From Corticium candelabrum (taxonomy: Eukaryota; Porifera; Homoscleromorpha; Homosclerophorida; Plakinidae): a stretch of 64,000 nt of DNA. Under the pieces are notes generated by a model. The model searched no databases and had not been told where the DNA came from. It saw only the letters and a list, made by a program, of their open reading frames with translations. Shown in pieces: positions 26,224-36,040 of the stretch. How positions within the stretch are numbered: position 1 is the stretch's first letter; every line of letters starts with the position of its first letter. Location of the stretch: positions 9,162,936 through 9,226,935 of the forward strand of contig NC_085086.1 of the NCBI RefSeq assembly GCF_963422355.1, read 5' to 3'. A program made the position numbers and the translations under genes.

Positions 26224-29200
26224 CTGTATGGTGTGGACGACCTCCTTTGCTACTGAATGGGAGGTATGAAGGACACGTCTTTACCTACGGAGCGATGGTA
26301 CTCTACCACTGCAACGTGGGATACTGTCTCGTTGGAACCAATACCTCCATTTGTTTGAAAGAAGGTTACTGGCTTTCAAACACACAGAGAAAATGTCAAA
26401 GTATATATATAATTACCAAAACAAAAATGCCATGCTAGACAAATTTCAACTTGTATTGATTGGTCATAGTTCTGAAATGTCCTAATTTACAATCGATATC
26501 AAATGGTTCAGTTTCGGTGTCGTCAAACTTTTTGGGCGGAACGGCTACTTATCAATGCAAAATTGGCTTTGATTTGATTGGTTCTCGTACAAGATCGTGC
26601 CAGGAACATTCATCAACGCATTGCAGCTTGACATGGACTGAAAATCCACCAACATGTAGAGGTTATTGAATAAGGAATTAATAGTACTTGCTAACGTTCG
26701 AGTTGCTACTGGCAATTGTATTTAGCTAAAGATTGCGGTGATCCGGGTGTCATTAGTCGTGGAAGAATAGCCGTGATCCAAGGAGACGGAAGGCGATATC
26801 CAAGTTACATCCAGTTTATATGTAGTCTAGGATATCAAATTGTCGAAGGCACAGAGTTTATGACATGTTCAAGTTCAAAATTGTGGAAGGGAAAACGGCC
26901 AAAGTGTCAACGTAAACGCTTACTAACTTACACTAGAAATAAGTTCAATTGCTATATATTTCAGCTGTTTATTGTGGTGAGTTGGAACAACCCAAGCATG
27001 GCGAAATTATAGGCAACAACTTCTATTTTGGAGAATCCGTGACGTTTTCTTGCAATAGAGGATACATGATGATAGGAAAAAAGACATCAACGTGCGAGGC
27101 GTCTGGTACATGGACCAATACGCCACCCAGATGTATTGGTAGAGAGCGCTTCGTAAAACTGCCAACAGTGAATGTTTAGTAAGTTCAATTGTGTCTTTTA
27201 GAAACGAGATGTTTTCCAATTCAAAGACAAAAACACGGTCGTGTTGTTGGAAACGGCAACAAAATTGGGTCTGTTCTTGTATTTAAATGTACGCTAGGAT
27301 ATGCCCTGAAGGGATCTTCAACACTTCACTGCGTCCAAATCAAAAATTTACCAGCAAAATGGAACATGCCCATACCGGAATGCCAAGGCAAATATTAAAT
27401 TCTTTGCAGTTTAGAGGTAAAGTATAAGATGTTTTGCAGGAATACGGTGCGAGCCCTTACAGCCTCCTGAAAACGGGTTTATCAGTGGCAGGAGTTACAC
27501 GTTTCCGAATTATGTTGTGTATGTATGTAAAGAAGGATACAGACTTATTGGAGCATCAAAACGCAACTGCAATGCATCTGGACAATGGAGAGGATTAGCG
27601 CCAAATTGCCAACGTACAAGAGCAGTTGTCACAAAGATATCCTTACTGCAATTCTGATTACGTCTTGTTGTCTAGGTACTACATGCCCATCAATTCAAAA
27701 CCCGCTAAATGGAGAATTGGTTGGCGATGATTTTTCTGTAAACTCTACAGTTCAATTCGTTTGTAATGCCGGATATGCTGTGCGAGGTTCGTCTAAGTCT
27801 ACCTGCCTTTTGCAAGGAATGTGGTCACATGACCCTCCAACATGCCAAAGTTTGTTGTATGTTTTTGTTTTAGTTGGGTATTAGAACGAAATGTTATCTT
27901 AATAGTTATAAAATGCGCATCACCGCCTAGACCAAAGTTTGGTAAAGTATTTGTTTCGCAAACTCATGTCCGAAGCGTTGCTCGGTACTCTTGCTCAATT
28001 GGGTACAGGCTCGTTGGCGTCACTCACAGGCAATGTAGACAAACCTCTAAGTTTACTGTCGAAGCCACGTGGAGCGCTGAGCCTCCCAAATGTATTCGTA
28101 AGAAAAGCATTATAATACCCATGATTGTATATTTGCTCAACGCATATTACTTAGCTGTGAGATGTTCTACACTACATGCTCCACTAAACGGAAAAATTGT
28201 TGGTGGCAATTTCTATTATCCAAATTTCGTGCTTTACTCGTGTGACTATGGATACCAGATACTTTCTGGTAACAGCACTAGAAAATGCAACGAAATAGGA
28301 AAATGGACAGGCATTGCGCCTTTGTGCAAAGGTGGTCAATCACGCACAGATCAATTTGATATCAACCAATAAAAATATTTTGTCATCAGGTGTTTGTGAA
28401 GTTGCAAGACCTAATTGTTCAAACGCTGAGATTTGTGCAGCAGACAGCGACGGCAGTGCAACGTGTATATGCAAATCGCGGTCTGCTTGTCCATTAGATG
28501 TCAGACCGGTCTGCGGTTCTGATGGGAGAACTTATATAAACAAGTGTTTATTGGAAGTCGAGGCATGCCTGTTTGGATCAGATTCATTAAGAATGATTAG
28601 TCAAGAAGCTTGTGGTAAATTGCAATACTGCAGGATAAATATAAACCTGACAAAATATTTCACTACAAATGTAGAGTTCTCTTGTCATGTCTGCCATTCA
28701 AATGCTGATTGTGTGGAAAATACCAATTGCAGCTGCAAACCTCGTTTTATTGGTGACGGAAGAGAATGTTGTTTTGAAGGTTTAGTTAAACTCAATTTTT
28801 AGTAATATGTGTAAAATATACCAGCAAACTTTCAACGTTGTTTTAGAATTGATCAACCAGGTGGCGTTACTTGGATCTGCAGCATGGTTCGATTGCCAAG
28901 AATCGTGCGATCTTCCGTTTCGTTCTACTCAATGGTACTTGAATGGTCAACTTCTAGACCACTTAGATACTAAATCTAGATTTGCGGTTTCAACAAACGG
29001 ACAAGGACTTTCAATTACAAAACTAAAGTTAGAAGATGCTGGTGAGTATACATGCAAGGTGACAAGCTACAGGATTACTTACGAACGACATGGACATTTG
29101 GATGTCATCGATCCAAGCAACCAATTTTCGACAATTTCTCCATGTTGTAAGAGGAATTTAAAATAAAAATTTTCTTAATAGTAATAAAGTAATAATTAAA

Positions 29201-30517
29201 AAGCAAACTAAATTGAACAGCTCTAAAATTATATATTACATTATTGATACTAAAAATAGTAGTTAGAAACGTCTAAAAGTAAGTCAACAAATCAACGTTT
29301 GTAGTAAATAATGAAATACAGATTGGCATTATCAAATCTCGTATTAAATTGACTTTTTAAACAGTACGATCATTATTTGTAAATAATCCTATCTTAATAC
29401 CAATACTTAACTAACGAAGTAGCTCTAATAATTTTTTGTGTAAACGCGCTAATATGTTAAGAGCTGCGACCCCAGCTTTACGCTTCAACGAGTTTCAACA
29501 CGTGGCACTGCAATGTGGAAAACTATTGAGCATTTTGCAATTAGTTAGAATAGTACACAACACATGCAGCTTACACATCATGCATGATCTCATGCGAATA
29601 CTGCGGGGTGTATTCCTCAATTATCATTCACATGTAATTGAGTTATAGTCGTTATGTTCAGTTTATATATTTTACGGTATAACATCTTCAGATTATAACA
29701 AACATGTAGCAATTCTTAAAATATTTCTAACTTGTATGCAGCATCCGATTGTGGGAAAAGTTGTGCTAGAAAGCCATTTGTTGCTGGTGGCGACACGACT
29801 AGTCCTGGTGAATTCCCATGGCAAGCAATGCTGTGTTCTCCTCGGTTGGGACAACATTGTGGAGGAGTTCTCATTTCAGAGAGATGTGTGCTAACAGCAG
29901 CACATTGCTTAAAGTATCAGAGCATTAATAGAAAAACTATCACAGTTTGCTTGGGCAAACATTGCGGCAATTGCTCCGAATCTGATTCTCTCTCCAATTC
30001 CGTTTGTTCCAATTCATCGTCGATAATCATACATCCAAATTTTAATCAAACTTCTTACGACCATGATATTGCCGTTTTGAAACTTGCTCGTTCGGTTAAC
30101 TGCAATTGTCGAACGATCATGCCTGTGTGTCTACCAGACAAGACAAGAGATTCGTCATACATCCGTGCTCAACAAAACGGCATCGTCACTGGATGGGGTC
30201 GCGTCAATTCGACTGTCAGCAGATCTAGATGTTTACGTAAATGCGACGTCAGGTTAAAATCTCGCCGTCTTTGTCAAATAAAGCATCAAGGTTACCAAAT
30301 AACTGAGAGCATGCTGTGTGCTACTGATTACAACGGTGCCTGTGAAGGAGACAGTGGCGGACCTCTGGTGGTAAAGAACAGAAAGTTTGGAGGTCGCTAT
30401 GTGTTGGCAGGAGTTGTGAGTTGGGGAATTGGTTGTGGCGAAAAGACAAAGTTTGGAGTCTACACAGATGTGATCAGTCATCTTGACTGGATCAAGTCGA
30501 CTTGTGGCATCAACTGA
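15671..30517 (+). CDS. Protease gene A: secreted multi-sushi, Kazal, EGF-like, Ig, serine protease mosaic
   Basis: The usable exons are: signal peptide 15671–15737; sushi 17768–17983, 18041–18355, 18417–18590, 20338–20553, 20610–20924, 20987–21160, 24632–24847, 24901–25203, 25256–25429, 25487–25702, 25759–26073, 26224–26400, 26470–26661, 26726–26911, 26965–27138, 27202–27387, 27440–27613, 27676–27849, 27906–28097 and 28155–28331; Kazal 28390–28614; EGF-like 28675–28779; Ig 28847–29146; protease 29742–30517. All internal exons are phase 1–1. Joined without the two damaged exons (15792–15880, 17417–17589), they give about 1,912 residues. CCP modules bind partner proteins or surfaces, and the C-terminal domain is a complete serine protease, so a complement- or clotting-like extracellular role is inferred. 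Damage to the 5' exons leaves it unclear whether A is fully functional. Confidence 0.75.
15792..15880 (+). pseudogene. Gene A: truncated kringle-like exon
   Basis: After an AG acceptor, phase 1 reads YFACYNVADNGTSYIAPKS. This matches the first third of the kringle exon of gene B, then meets TAG at 15878. The half with the second Cys group and CRN..PWC is missing. It can be skipped, since the flanking exons are both phase 1. Confidence 0.7.
15886..16260 (-). repeat. Dispersed repeat, inverted partial copy
   Basis: The reverse strand reads GCATGGGCACAATTTGAGCA and CAAGCATAGAGACTGTTG, matching the core of the repeats at 14,640 and 32,290. Its outer end, CGGAAATACAGTATG, is a possible MITE terminus. 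It lies in an intron of gene A. Confidence 0.6.
16726..16791. repeat. (AT)n microsatellite
   Basis: An uninterrupted AT dinucleotide run in the gene A intron. A second run is at 17,684–17,735. Confidence 0.95.
17417..17589 (+). pseudogene. Gene A: sushi exon with one-base deletion
   Basis: The exon is 173 bases where its relatives (for example 44161–44334) are 174. The frame begins RDCKIPNVLKNCGLYGTYH. After ATG AA it must shift by one to read CKSDGKWSSQSPSCK, the normal sushi end. A one-base loss, or a sequencing error, has therefore broken it. Confidence 0.75.
17768..18590 (+). CDS. Gene A: sushi exon module 1 (216 + 315 + 174 nt)
   Basis: The three exons are 17768–17983 (CPPLSDPEHGTIQMSSEERF, ending CCI), 18041–18355 (long sushi with about 35 extra residues between Cys 3 and Cys 4) and 18417–18590 (KYCMKPVVNSHCTL, ending TC). 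The triplet recurs at 20338–21160, 24632–25429, 25487–26400 and, in gene B, 44474–45311. Each domain has the four Cys and the Trp of a CCP fold. Confidence 0.85.
18925..20300. mobile_element. THAP-type DNA transposon, left arm, copy 1
   Basis: The stretch from AAGGCCACAGACATGCTAAA onward is matched in inverted orientation at about 24,345–24,510, giving long terminal inverted repeats. It is repeated in direct orientation from about 21,500. It contains a THAP-domain relic. It sits between two copies of the sushi module, which suggests that recombination in the element copied the exons. Confidence 0.65.
19207..19455 (+). pseudogene. THAP-domain exon relic (transposase N-terminus)
   Basis: The frame starts MVRRCMVAACYSTVKEGVR and LFQFPKTTNKD, the C..C plus FP of a THAP zinc finger. 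After a shift comes WEEQQTTRVRWEAPSDC, and after another CSH followed by TAA and ADCFEDEP, matching the CSEHF...CF end of THAP. Two frameshifts and one stop make it non-functional. The second arm copy lacks this segment. Confidence 0.65.
20338..21160 (+). CDS. Gene A: sushi exon module 2
   Basis: The exons are 20338–20553, 20610–20924 and 20987–21160, with lengths identical to module 1 and few substitutions. The intron just before it (TACTAAAGTTTGAATTTAAT) matches the one before module 4, not the one before module 1. That marks the crossover point. The middle exon ends CAA T|GT where its sisters have CAA C|GT. Confidence 0.85.
21480..24515. mobile_element. THAP-type DNA transposon, left arm copy 2, internal region and right arm
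   Basis: The left arm resumes near 21,500 without the THAP segment. The right terminal arm (about 24,345–24,510) is its inverted match, sharing CCGGAAAAATAATT and GGTTTCGAG. A further inverted match (GCGCTAACGCGAC, 22,615) suggests a nested or rearranged element. Short minus-strand frames at 22,280–22,637 may be decayed transposase. No complete transposase is visible. Confidence 0.55.
24632..25429 (+). CDS. Gene A: sushi exon module 3 (diverged)
   Basis: The exons are 24632–24847, 24901–25203 and 25256–25429. Lengths (216, 303, 174) and spacing follow the module, but the sequence is much diverged (IQCPSLTSIRNGGFVL; CGKPKIPVNGQCSGC). Module 3 therefore separated early, while 1, 2 and 4 are recent copies. 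Confidence 0.85.
25487..26400 (+). CDS. Gene A: sushi exon module 4
   Basis: The exons are 25487–25702, 25759–26073 and 26224–26400. The first two are near-identical to modules 1 and 2. The third (CGRPPLLLNGRYEGHVF) matches gene B exon 45135–45311 instead, so the amplification ended within this module. A CT/AT microsatellite fills the intron just before the third exon and supplies its acceptor. Confidence 0.85.
26140..26222. repeat. (CT)n(AT)n microsatellite at a splice acceptor
   Basis: A CT tract and then an AT tract run directly into TATAG|CTGTATGG, so the microsatellite forms the pyrimidine/acceptor region of the next sushi exon. The equivalent intron in gene B has a short AT stretch only. 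Confidence 0.9.
26470..28331 (+). CDS. Gene A: eight single-exon sushi domains
   Basis: The exons are 26470–26661, 26726–26911, 26965–27138, 27202–27387, 27440–27613, 27676–27849, 27906–28097 and 28155–28331. Each holds one CCP domain with four Cys and a late Trp, for example CGELEQPKHGEIIGNN and CPSIQNPLNGELVGDD. All have one-to-one partners in gene B (45381–47247). The exon at 27202 ends at a GC donor (CAAG|GCAAAT). Confidence 0.88.
28390..28614 (+). CDS. Gene A: Kazal (follistatin-like) exon
   Basis: One exon with an EGF-like lead (CEVARPNCSNAEICAADSDG) and a Kazal core CPLDVRPVCGSDGRTY, ending EACG. Kazal/FIMAC modules occur in complement factor I, C6 and C7 and in protease inhibitors. 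The gene B partner is 47308–47532. Confidence 0.88.
28675..28779 (+). CDS. Gene A: short EGF-like exon
   Basis: A 105-base exon encoding CHVCHSNADCVENTNCSC and then FIGDGRECCFEG, a nidogen/EGF-like Cys pattern with GDGREC. The pseudogene copy has lost a Cys here. Confidence 0.8.
28847..29146 (+). CDS. Gene A: immunoglobulin-like exon
   Basis: A 300-base exon: VALLGSAAWFDCQE (B-strand Cys), WYLNGQLLD (core Trp) and LKLEDAGEYTCKV (D-A-G-x-Y-x-C), an I-set Ig domain. An Ig domain directly before a trypsin domain is unusual. Confidence 0.9.
29742..30517 (+). CDS. Gene A: serine protease domain exon (S1/chymotrypsin fold)
   Basis: A single 776-base exon. The triad is present: His in TAAHC (codon 29903), Asp in YDHDIAVLKL and Ser in CEGDSGGP. 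The N-terminal region reads SDCGKSCARKPFVAGGD, so the activation bond would follow Phe rather than Arg. Residues at chymotrypsin positions 189/190 are Gly-Ala, with Gly at 216 and 226, so the pocket is not trypsin-like. The domain has extra cysteines. It ends WIKSTCGIN, TGA. Confidence 0.93.
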
Positions 30518-30912
30518 ATATTGCAGTTTATAGAGATTATCTCGTTTCTAAGGAAGACAAAGAACTTTGAGTTTTCTTTCTGCTTTTTTGCATGCTTGCG
30601 TTCGTCTGTTTAGACGTAGAAAAGGTTAATGAATCGTGAAAACAAGAATATAGCAAAGTCTTCGCAAAGCACACGTAATGGCTGTTCAAATTATAAACGT
30701 TGATGATTGTCTCGAAAACGACTCCATCAAGTATCCGATAACTTTTTTATTTGGATCAACATATTTATTAGTTTCTTTAGACAATAACATGATGCTGTTA
30801 AATGCAATTCGAAAATTTAGTTAATGTAACCTCCAGTCTGCAGTCACGATCATTTCCTTAGTTAATGGTTATTATTATTTTAACACTGCTGGCGTACAGT
30901 AATAGATGAATT

Positions 30913-31073
30913 TCAATATCGACCCTGTCGCCAAGCTTTAATAACATATCTACCAAACACTTCTTCAAAATTTCCTTTTATACTTTTCAGATATTCGCAA
31001 CCCAAACTAAATTTGACCAGTTCGTATTGCACATGAAACAAATGTGCAGTAGCAATAGTCGGCCTAATCGTTT
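30913..31073 (-). CDS. Unrecognised minus-strand exon, copy 1 (possible gene end)
   Basis: After an AG acceptor the minus strand reads RPTIATAHLFHVQYELVKF and SLGCEYLKSIKGNFEEVF, and ends WRQGRY then TGA, about 53 residues. The copy downstream of gene B (49835–49991) keeps the frame and also stops just after WRQ. The pseudogene copy near 38,300 is frameshifted. I do not recognise the family. It could be the last exon of a small gene or a decayed element. Confidence 0.4.
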
Positions 31074-31363
31074 TTAAATGCAATCAAAGGGTTTGATACC
31101 ATAGATTAAATTTACTAACAACATTGATTTATGCAATGTGATGTGTGGCTGAATCTACGATACCGCGGTCTGGATCGCGAGCAAGACGCACGGTACCAAT
31201 GCAACACCGACTAACTTCTAAATCCAGCTAATGGTAGTAGAAGTATTCCTGTTACTTTTTGTAGGGCAACATAATGAAACAAGAAGAGGAACAAAAAGAA
31301 GCAAATTCTCATAGCAAGTTCATTACCAGAGCTCTGACTCTTAGAAAACCCGCTCATTGTGGA

Positions 31364-33112
31364 AACAATAAGATTATTTGGTAAACTGTACGTGTTTGCC
31401 CTCACTAGGAAGGATTCCTACACATAATCTGCGCTTACATGGAACTCACATACCAGCTAGAGCCTAACTCAACTAACTGTGACTTTTTGTTGTAATGTTT
31501 TATGGCAATTTGCGTATTCCAGTGGGGTATGTAAGTAAGGGAAGTTCTTAGGAGGTTAATTCCAATCAAAATTATTGACGTGCAGTGGTGGATTTAGAGG
31601 GATTCCGGGAGTTCCGTGGAAGCCCTTAATAATTTTGAATTCATCACACGAGATGACCGCTTACCAGCACTGCTTGTTACTTCCTGATCTGACTCGCAGC
31701 TCACGTTTTAGTTTTAAGTAACTTCACACAGAGATGGAGTACAGATTATGAACTTTCCATCATCGTCGAACAGTACGAGTGAGTCGTACGGTAGTCCTAC
31801 TCTTTTTACATCAATTTATGGTAACTTGTTTTCAATCTCAGTTGTTCTCCAACAACATGTTTCATTTACTACCTTGCGATGTTAATGTTTCCAAGTAGTT
31901 ATTTTCTATCTCATGAAAATATACTTCCACCTTTGATGGTTACAACATTCACAATTTCATGAAATCATATATTTCTATAGAAGCTTTCTTCGGAAAGAAA
32001 GGAAAAAGCGGTAACATTTGCATGTCTAGCGAAAGACATGTATAGGCTTGCGAGATCAATTCAAATTCTCCAGTAATGTAGATTTATTATCGTATACGTC
32101 CATTCTATGGTATAGTTGATTAAATAGCTAATTTGTATCTGGAGGCGTGGCTGATCCCAACCATTGTGACGTCACGAAACCCCCATTCGAAAATCCTGAA
32201 TCCGCCCCTGGACGTGGTTGATCGTCTAACCATGTTTCCGCGAATAGTCCCCCATGGGAGACTATTTTTCATAGTTCTAAAATATGAGGCACAATTCGTG
32301 TGTGGGGCATTATTATTTCGCAAGCATAGAGACTTTCGCATTGTTCATTTGCATTCCATCACACAACACAAGCACACTACCCAATCTAATCTTACAGCTA
32401 CTCCCTGGATTCTTTCGCTTCACTTTATTCCTGGTCTGTTGCATACGTCTAATTAATCTCCATCGTCACTCAGTCGTTTCATCTAGGTGTTCATTTCATC
32501 ACAACAGTACACATTGATAGACGCGAATGGGTTTGACTAATCGAGCACGGAGCACTAGTATTTCGCATAGGCTCAGCATGAGACATTATTTGTGCATGGG
32601 CCACTATTCGCGGCCGGACATACGGTAGTCTAGTAAAGTGATTTCATGTACAAAATTTATTCAATACCAAGATAATACATTGCTAATTAATTAGTGAATC
32701 TACGAATATAGACAAGTACAGTTGAAGTTGTTTGGGTTAAAATAGGGATCTACCTAAAGGATTTCCCTACTAGTTGATATGAATTATGTCCTGCAATGTG
32801 CCGTAGTATATAGATCAATTCCTCAGATTACGTACTAGGTAGAGTATATTGTTAATAGACACAACGTCCTAATCAAAGTTGCAAGGTAGAGGATATTGTT
32901 ATTAGACACAACGTTCTAGTCAAAGTGGAGACAATAACTTTATGTCTCTTGTATAGACGTATGAGTTGATAAAACTCAAGATTTGAAACAAATTAATATT
33001 AATTTAAAACAATGTAATACTAATTTTGAACTCATTTATATTAATTTTGGATAAATTTATATCAATTAATTAAAACCCCTGTCTACGTAGCTGCGTATGT
33101 AAATTCCCGGTG
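31364..33112 (+). repeat. Dispersed repeat, copy 2 (right flank of gene A)
   Basis: Same repeat and orientation as 14,374–15,395, interrupted by a MITE at 31583–32210. It extends to the point where copy 1 meets the gene A promoter. Confidence 0.8.
31583..32210. mobile_element. hAT-type MITE nested in the dispersed repeat
   Basis: The ends are CAGTGGTGGATTTAGAGGG and ATCCTGAATCCGCCCCTG. GACGTG is duplicated on both sides (31577–31582 and 32211–32216). The other repeat copy has the uninterrupted site (ATTATGGACTTGGTTAATTC, about 14,566), so insertion came after the repeats separated. Confidence 0.78.
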
Positions 33113-33756
33113 TAGCAGCGGATTTGTTCCAGGTGACTGATATTTGCGTTTTGGGGCCACACCTTACAGAAAAAACACCTAACGCGCGCATGAATCTTAC
33201 TACTCTAGTCGGTACCCTTCCAGAGAGTTCTCTCCGTTGCTAACAATGGCAGCGATGAATAGGATTGACACTAAAACAGTGAACAATGCGATGTAGAAAT
33301 GACGAGTTAGGTAGCGTCTTATCAGGGACCTGTCAACATACTCTGGTAAGCCAAGCTTGTGTACACAAGTCAAGGCGAAAGTGTGGAGTCAGGTAAATTG
33401 AGTTATAGATTGATTGCTGTTGATAGAGTTAATATCTATCTCTATGGGTTTGGGCCGGATTCACGCTTTCGTGTAAGTGTAGCGTGCGTTAAGCAGTTCG
33501 TGCGTCTGATTGATATACATATACTCACAAAGCAAAGTAAAACGAATAGACAGCAGTAAGCTTCTTTGTTTTTTGTCTGTCTACATGATTTATAACAAGC
33601 TTACAATTTATTCTTGCTAGTGAAAATGTCCAAGACAACTGGTGATCAAATTTTGGCATCATTTGCAATTGATCTAGCACTACCTTTGGTTTGGAACGGA
33701 ATGACTGGTGTAACAGAAGAAAACGTGTGAGGATAAATTGAGTTGAGTTAACCAGC

Positions 33757-33760
<4 letters not shown>
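33113..33760. other. Spacer, nothing recognised
   Basis: Only short open frames without domains. A 66-codon frame at 33,359–33,559 has no supporting feature. Confidence 0.5.
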
Positions 33761-33828
<68 letters not shown>

Positions 33829-34229
33829 GTGTGTGTGTGTTTGTATGTGTGTGTCTTTGTTTGTTTATTTGTGTGTATGTTTGTGTGTCTTTGTCTGTTG
33901 TTTGTTTGTTTGTTTGTTTGTGTATGAGTGTATCTTTTTGTTTGTTTTTGTTTGTTTTGTTTGTTTGTGTGTTTATGTGTGTGTTTGTGTGCTTGTTTGT
34001 GTGCGTGTGTGTGTTTAGGTTTAGTATGTCTGTGTGTTTGTTTGTTTGTGTGTGTTTGTGTGTTTGTTTGTTTGTTTGTTTGTTTGTGTTAATGTGTTTT
34101 TGGTTATTTGTTTGTGTGTGTTTCTTTGTTTGTGTGTGTGTTTGTGTTTGTATTTGTGTATTAGTGTGTCTTTTCGTTTGTTGTTTGTTTGCGTGTGTGT
34201 GTGTGTGTGTGTGCATGTTTGTGTGCGTC

Positions 34230-34312
<83 letters not shown>
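33761..34312. repeat. (GT)n / (TTTG)n array, left part
   Basis: GT and TTTG units run to the start of the LINE tail. Cys-Val and His-Thr frames are artefacts. Confidence 0.95.
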
Positions 34313-34315
<3 letters not shown>

Positions 34316-34608
34316 TATCAAGACTGAACAAAATAAGAAATTCCTTCAATTTGAAATCTGCCAAGGAAGAACCAATTGAACGTCAAATTCAACATCAAAT
34401 ATTGCAGTGGCTTGGTCGTTTACAACGGATGAACATCTCTCGTCCACAAAAGTTGTTGCTGAGAAGCAAGTTGCATAATGTGAAACGCCCTCAGCATAGT
34501 CAAAAGAACAGATGGATTGACACCATTCAACGAGACCTTGTGTCATTGAATATTGACCCGTCACAAGCCAATGACCGCTCTTCTTGGCGAAAACTTCTGC
34601 GATGCTGA
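34313..34608 (+). pseudogene. 3' tail of a LINE reverse-transcriptase ORF
   Basis: The frame reads QWLGRLQRMNISRPQKLLL and then NRWIDTIQRDL...DRSSWRKLLRC, then a stop. This is the familiar C-terminus of LINE RT proteins (LRWLGH..RM, RPRGRPK.RW.D.., A.DR..WR). Everything upstream is replaced by GT repeats. It is a 5'-truncated insertion embedded in the microsatellite. Confidence 0.7.
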
Positions 34609-34639
34609 AGCCCATACTGGGTATGGTGGAATCCCAAGT

Positions 34640-35079
<440 letters not shown>

Positions 35080-36040
35080 ACTAAAGGGGTAGCGCGTCCG
35101 TTTAGACGGAAGCAATACAGGAGGAGGAAGAGGAGGAGGTGTGTGTTGTATGTGTGTAAAAAGAGAGAAATTGGTGTTTGCCAATACTGTCACATTTGAA
35201 GGGTTTAAATGTAGTCTGCATTAATCAGTTGACTTCTGTGTATTTGTAACTTTCTAAATCAATAATTATTGTTTTTTCAGTTTTTCCAAATTAACCCAGC
35301 ATGGTGTAATTCCCAATTTGAAATGACATACTCAAATGCTAATATGCTCTAATACAATGCTACCCTAGAACGCTAGTGTATTGCAACATTAGAACCTCAT
35401 GTCTTTCAATTTGAGGAAATACAGTATTTTGAGTCAATTAGAAGCCAGGACTGTTATTATTATTTGGTCTATTATTTTAGCTTTAGCATTGACTTATGCT
35501 TATGCTTATGACTAAAGTTATAATTAACTTATGACTAAATGCTTATAATTATATGCATGCGCAAACTCATTGTGACGAAGGAAAACAACTAGTTAGAGAA
35601 ATTTTGGTAAATAGAATTGTTATTCTGAATAATTTCAAATGATCTGTTTTTAGACAGTTGATGCACTGTTTTTTCAATGAAAGGTCTTGTTGACAAATGA
35701 GTTGCGGCATCTGGTACTGGTTACACTGTGAATTTAACCTGGCTGATTCTGAGCTAATCCAAGTCCTTGTGAAGCCATGTATTTTAATTAAGAAGAGGAA
35801 GGAGTCACGACTAGTGAAGCTTGTGGTAGTATTAAAGAAAATGAAAGTATTTGTAGTTAATAGTTGTACTTGTACTGGAGTGGTACTTTGAAAGGATTGA
35901 CATTGCATTTTAGTGGTAAATATTTGTCACTATAAATATTCCGTATGAGTTCATATCTATATATAATCATGAACAATCTACCTGAAGTGCAAGTTTAGAA
36001 CAATTTTTGCTGTCATGTTTGAACTAAAACTTCAAACACA
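35080..36040. other. Spacer, nothing recognised
   Basis: AT-rich, without domain-bearing frames on either strand. Confidence 0.5.

Noticed and set aside
33680..34379. 213- and 204-codon frames over the GT array
   Set aside because: Thr-His and Cys-Val repeats; only the 34313–34608 LINE tail has real similarity.
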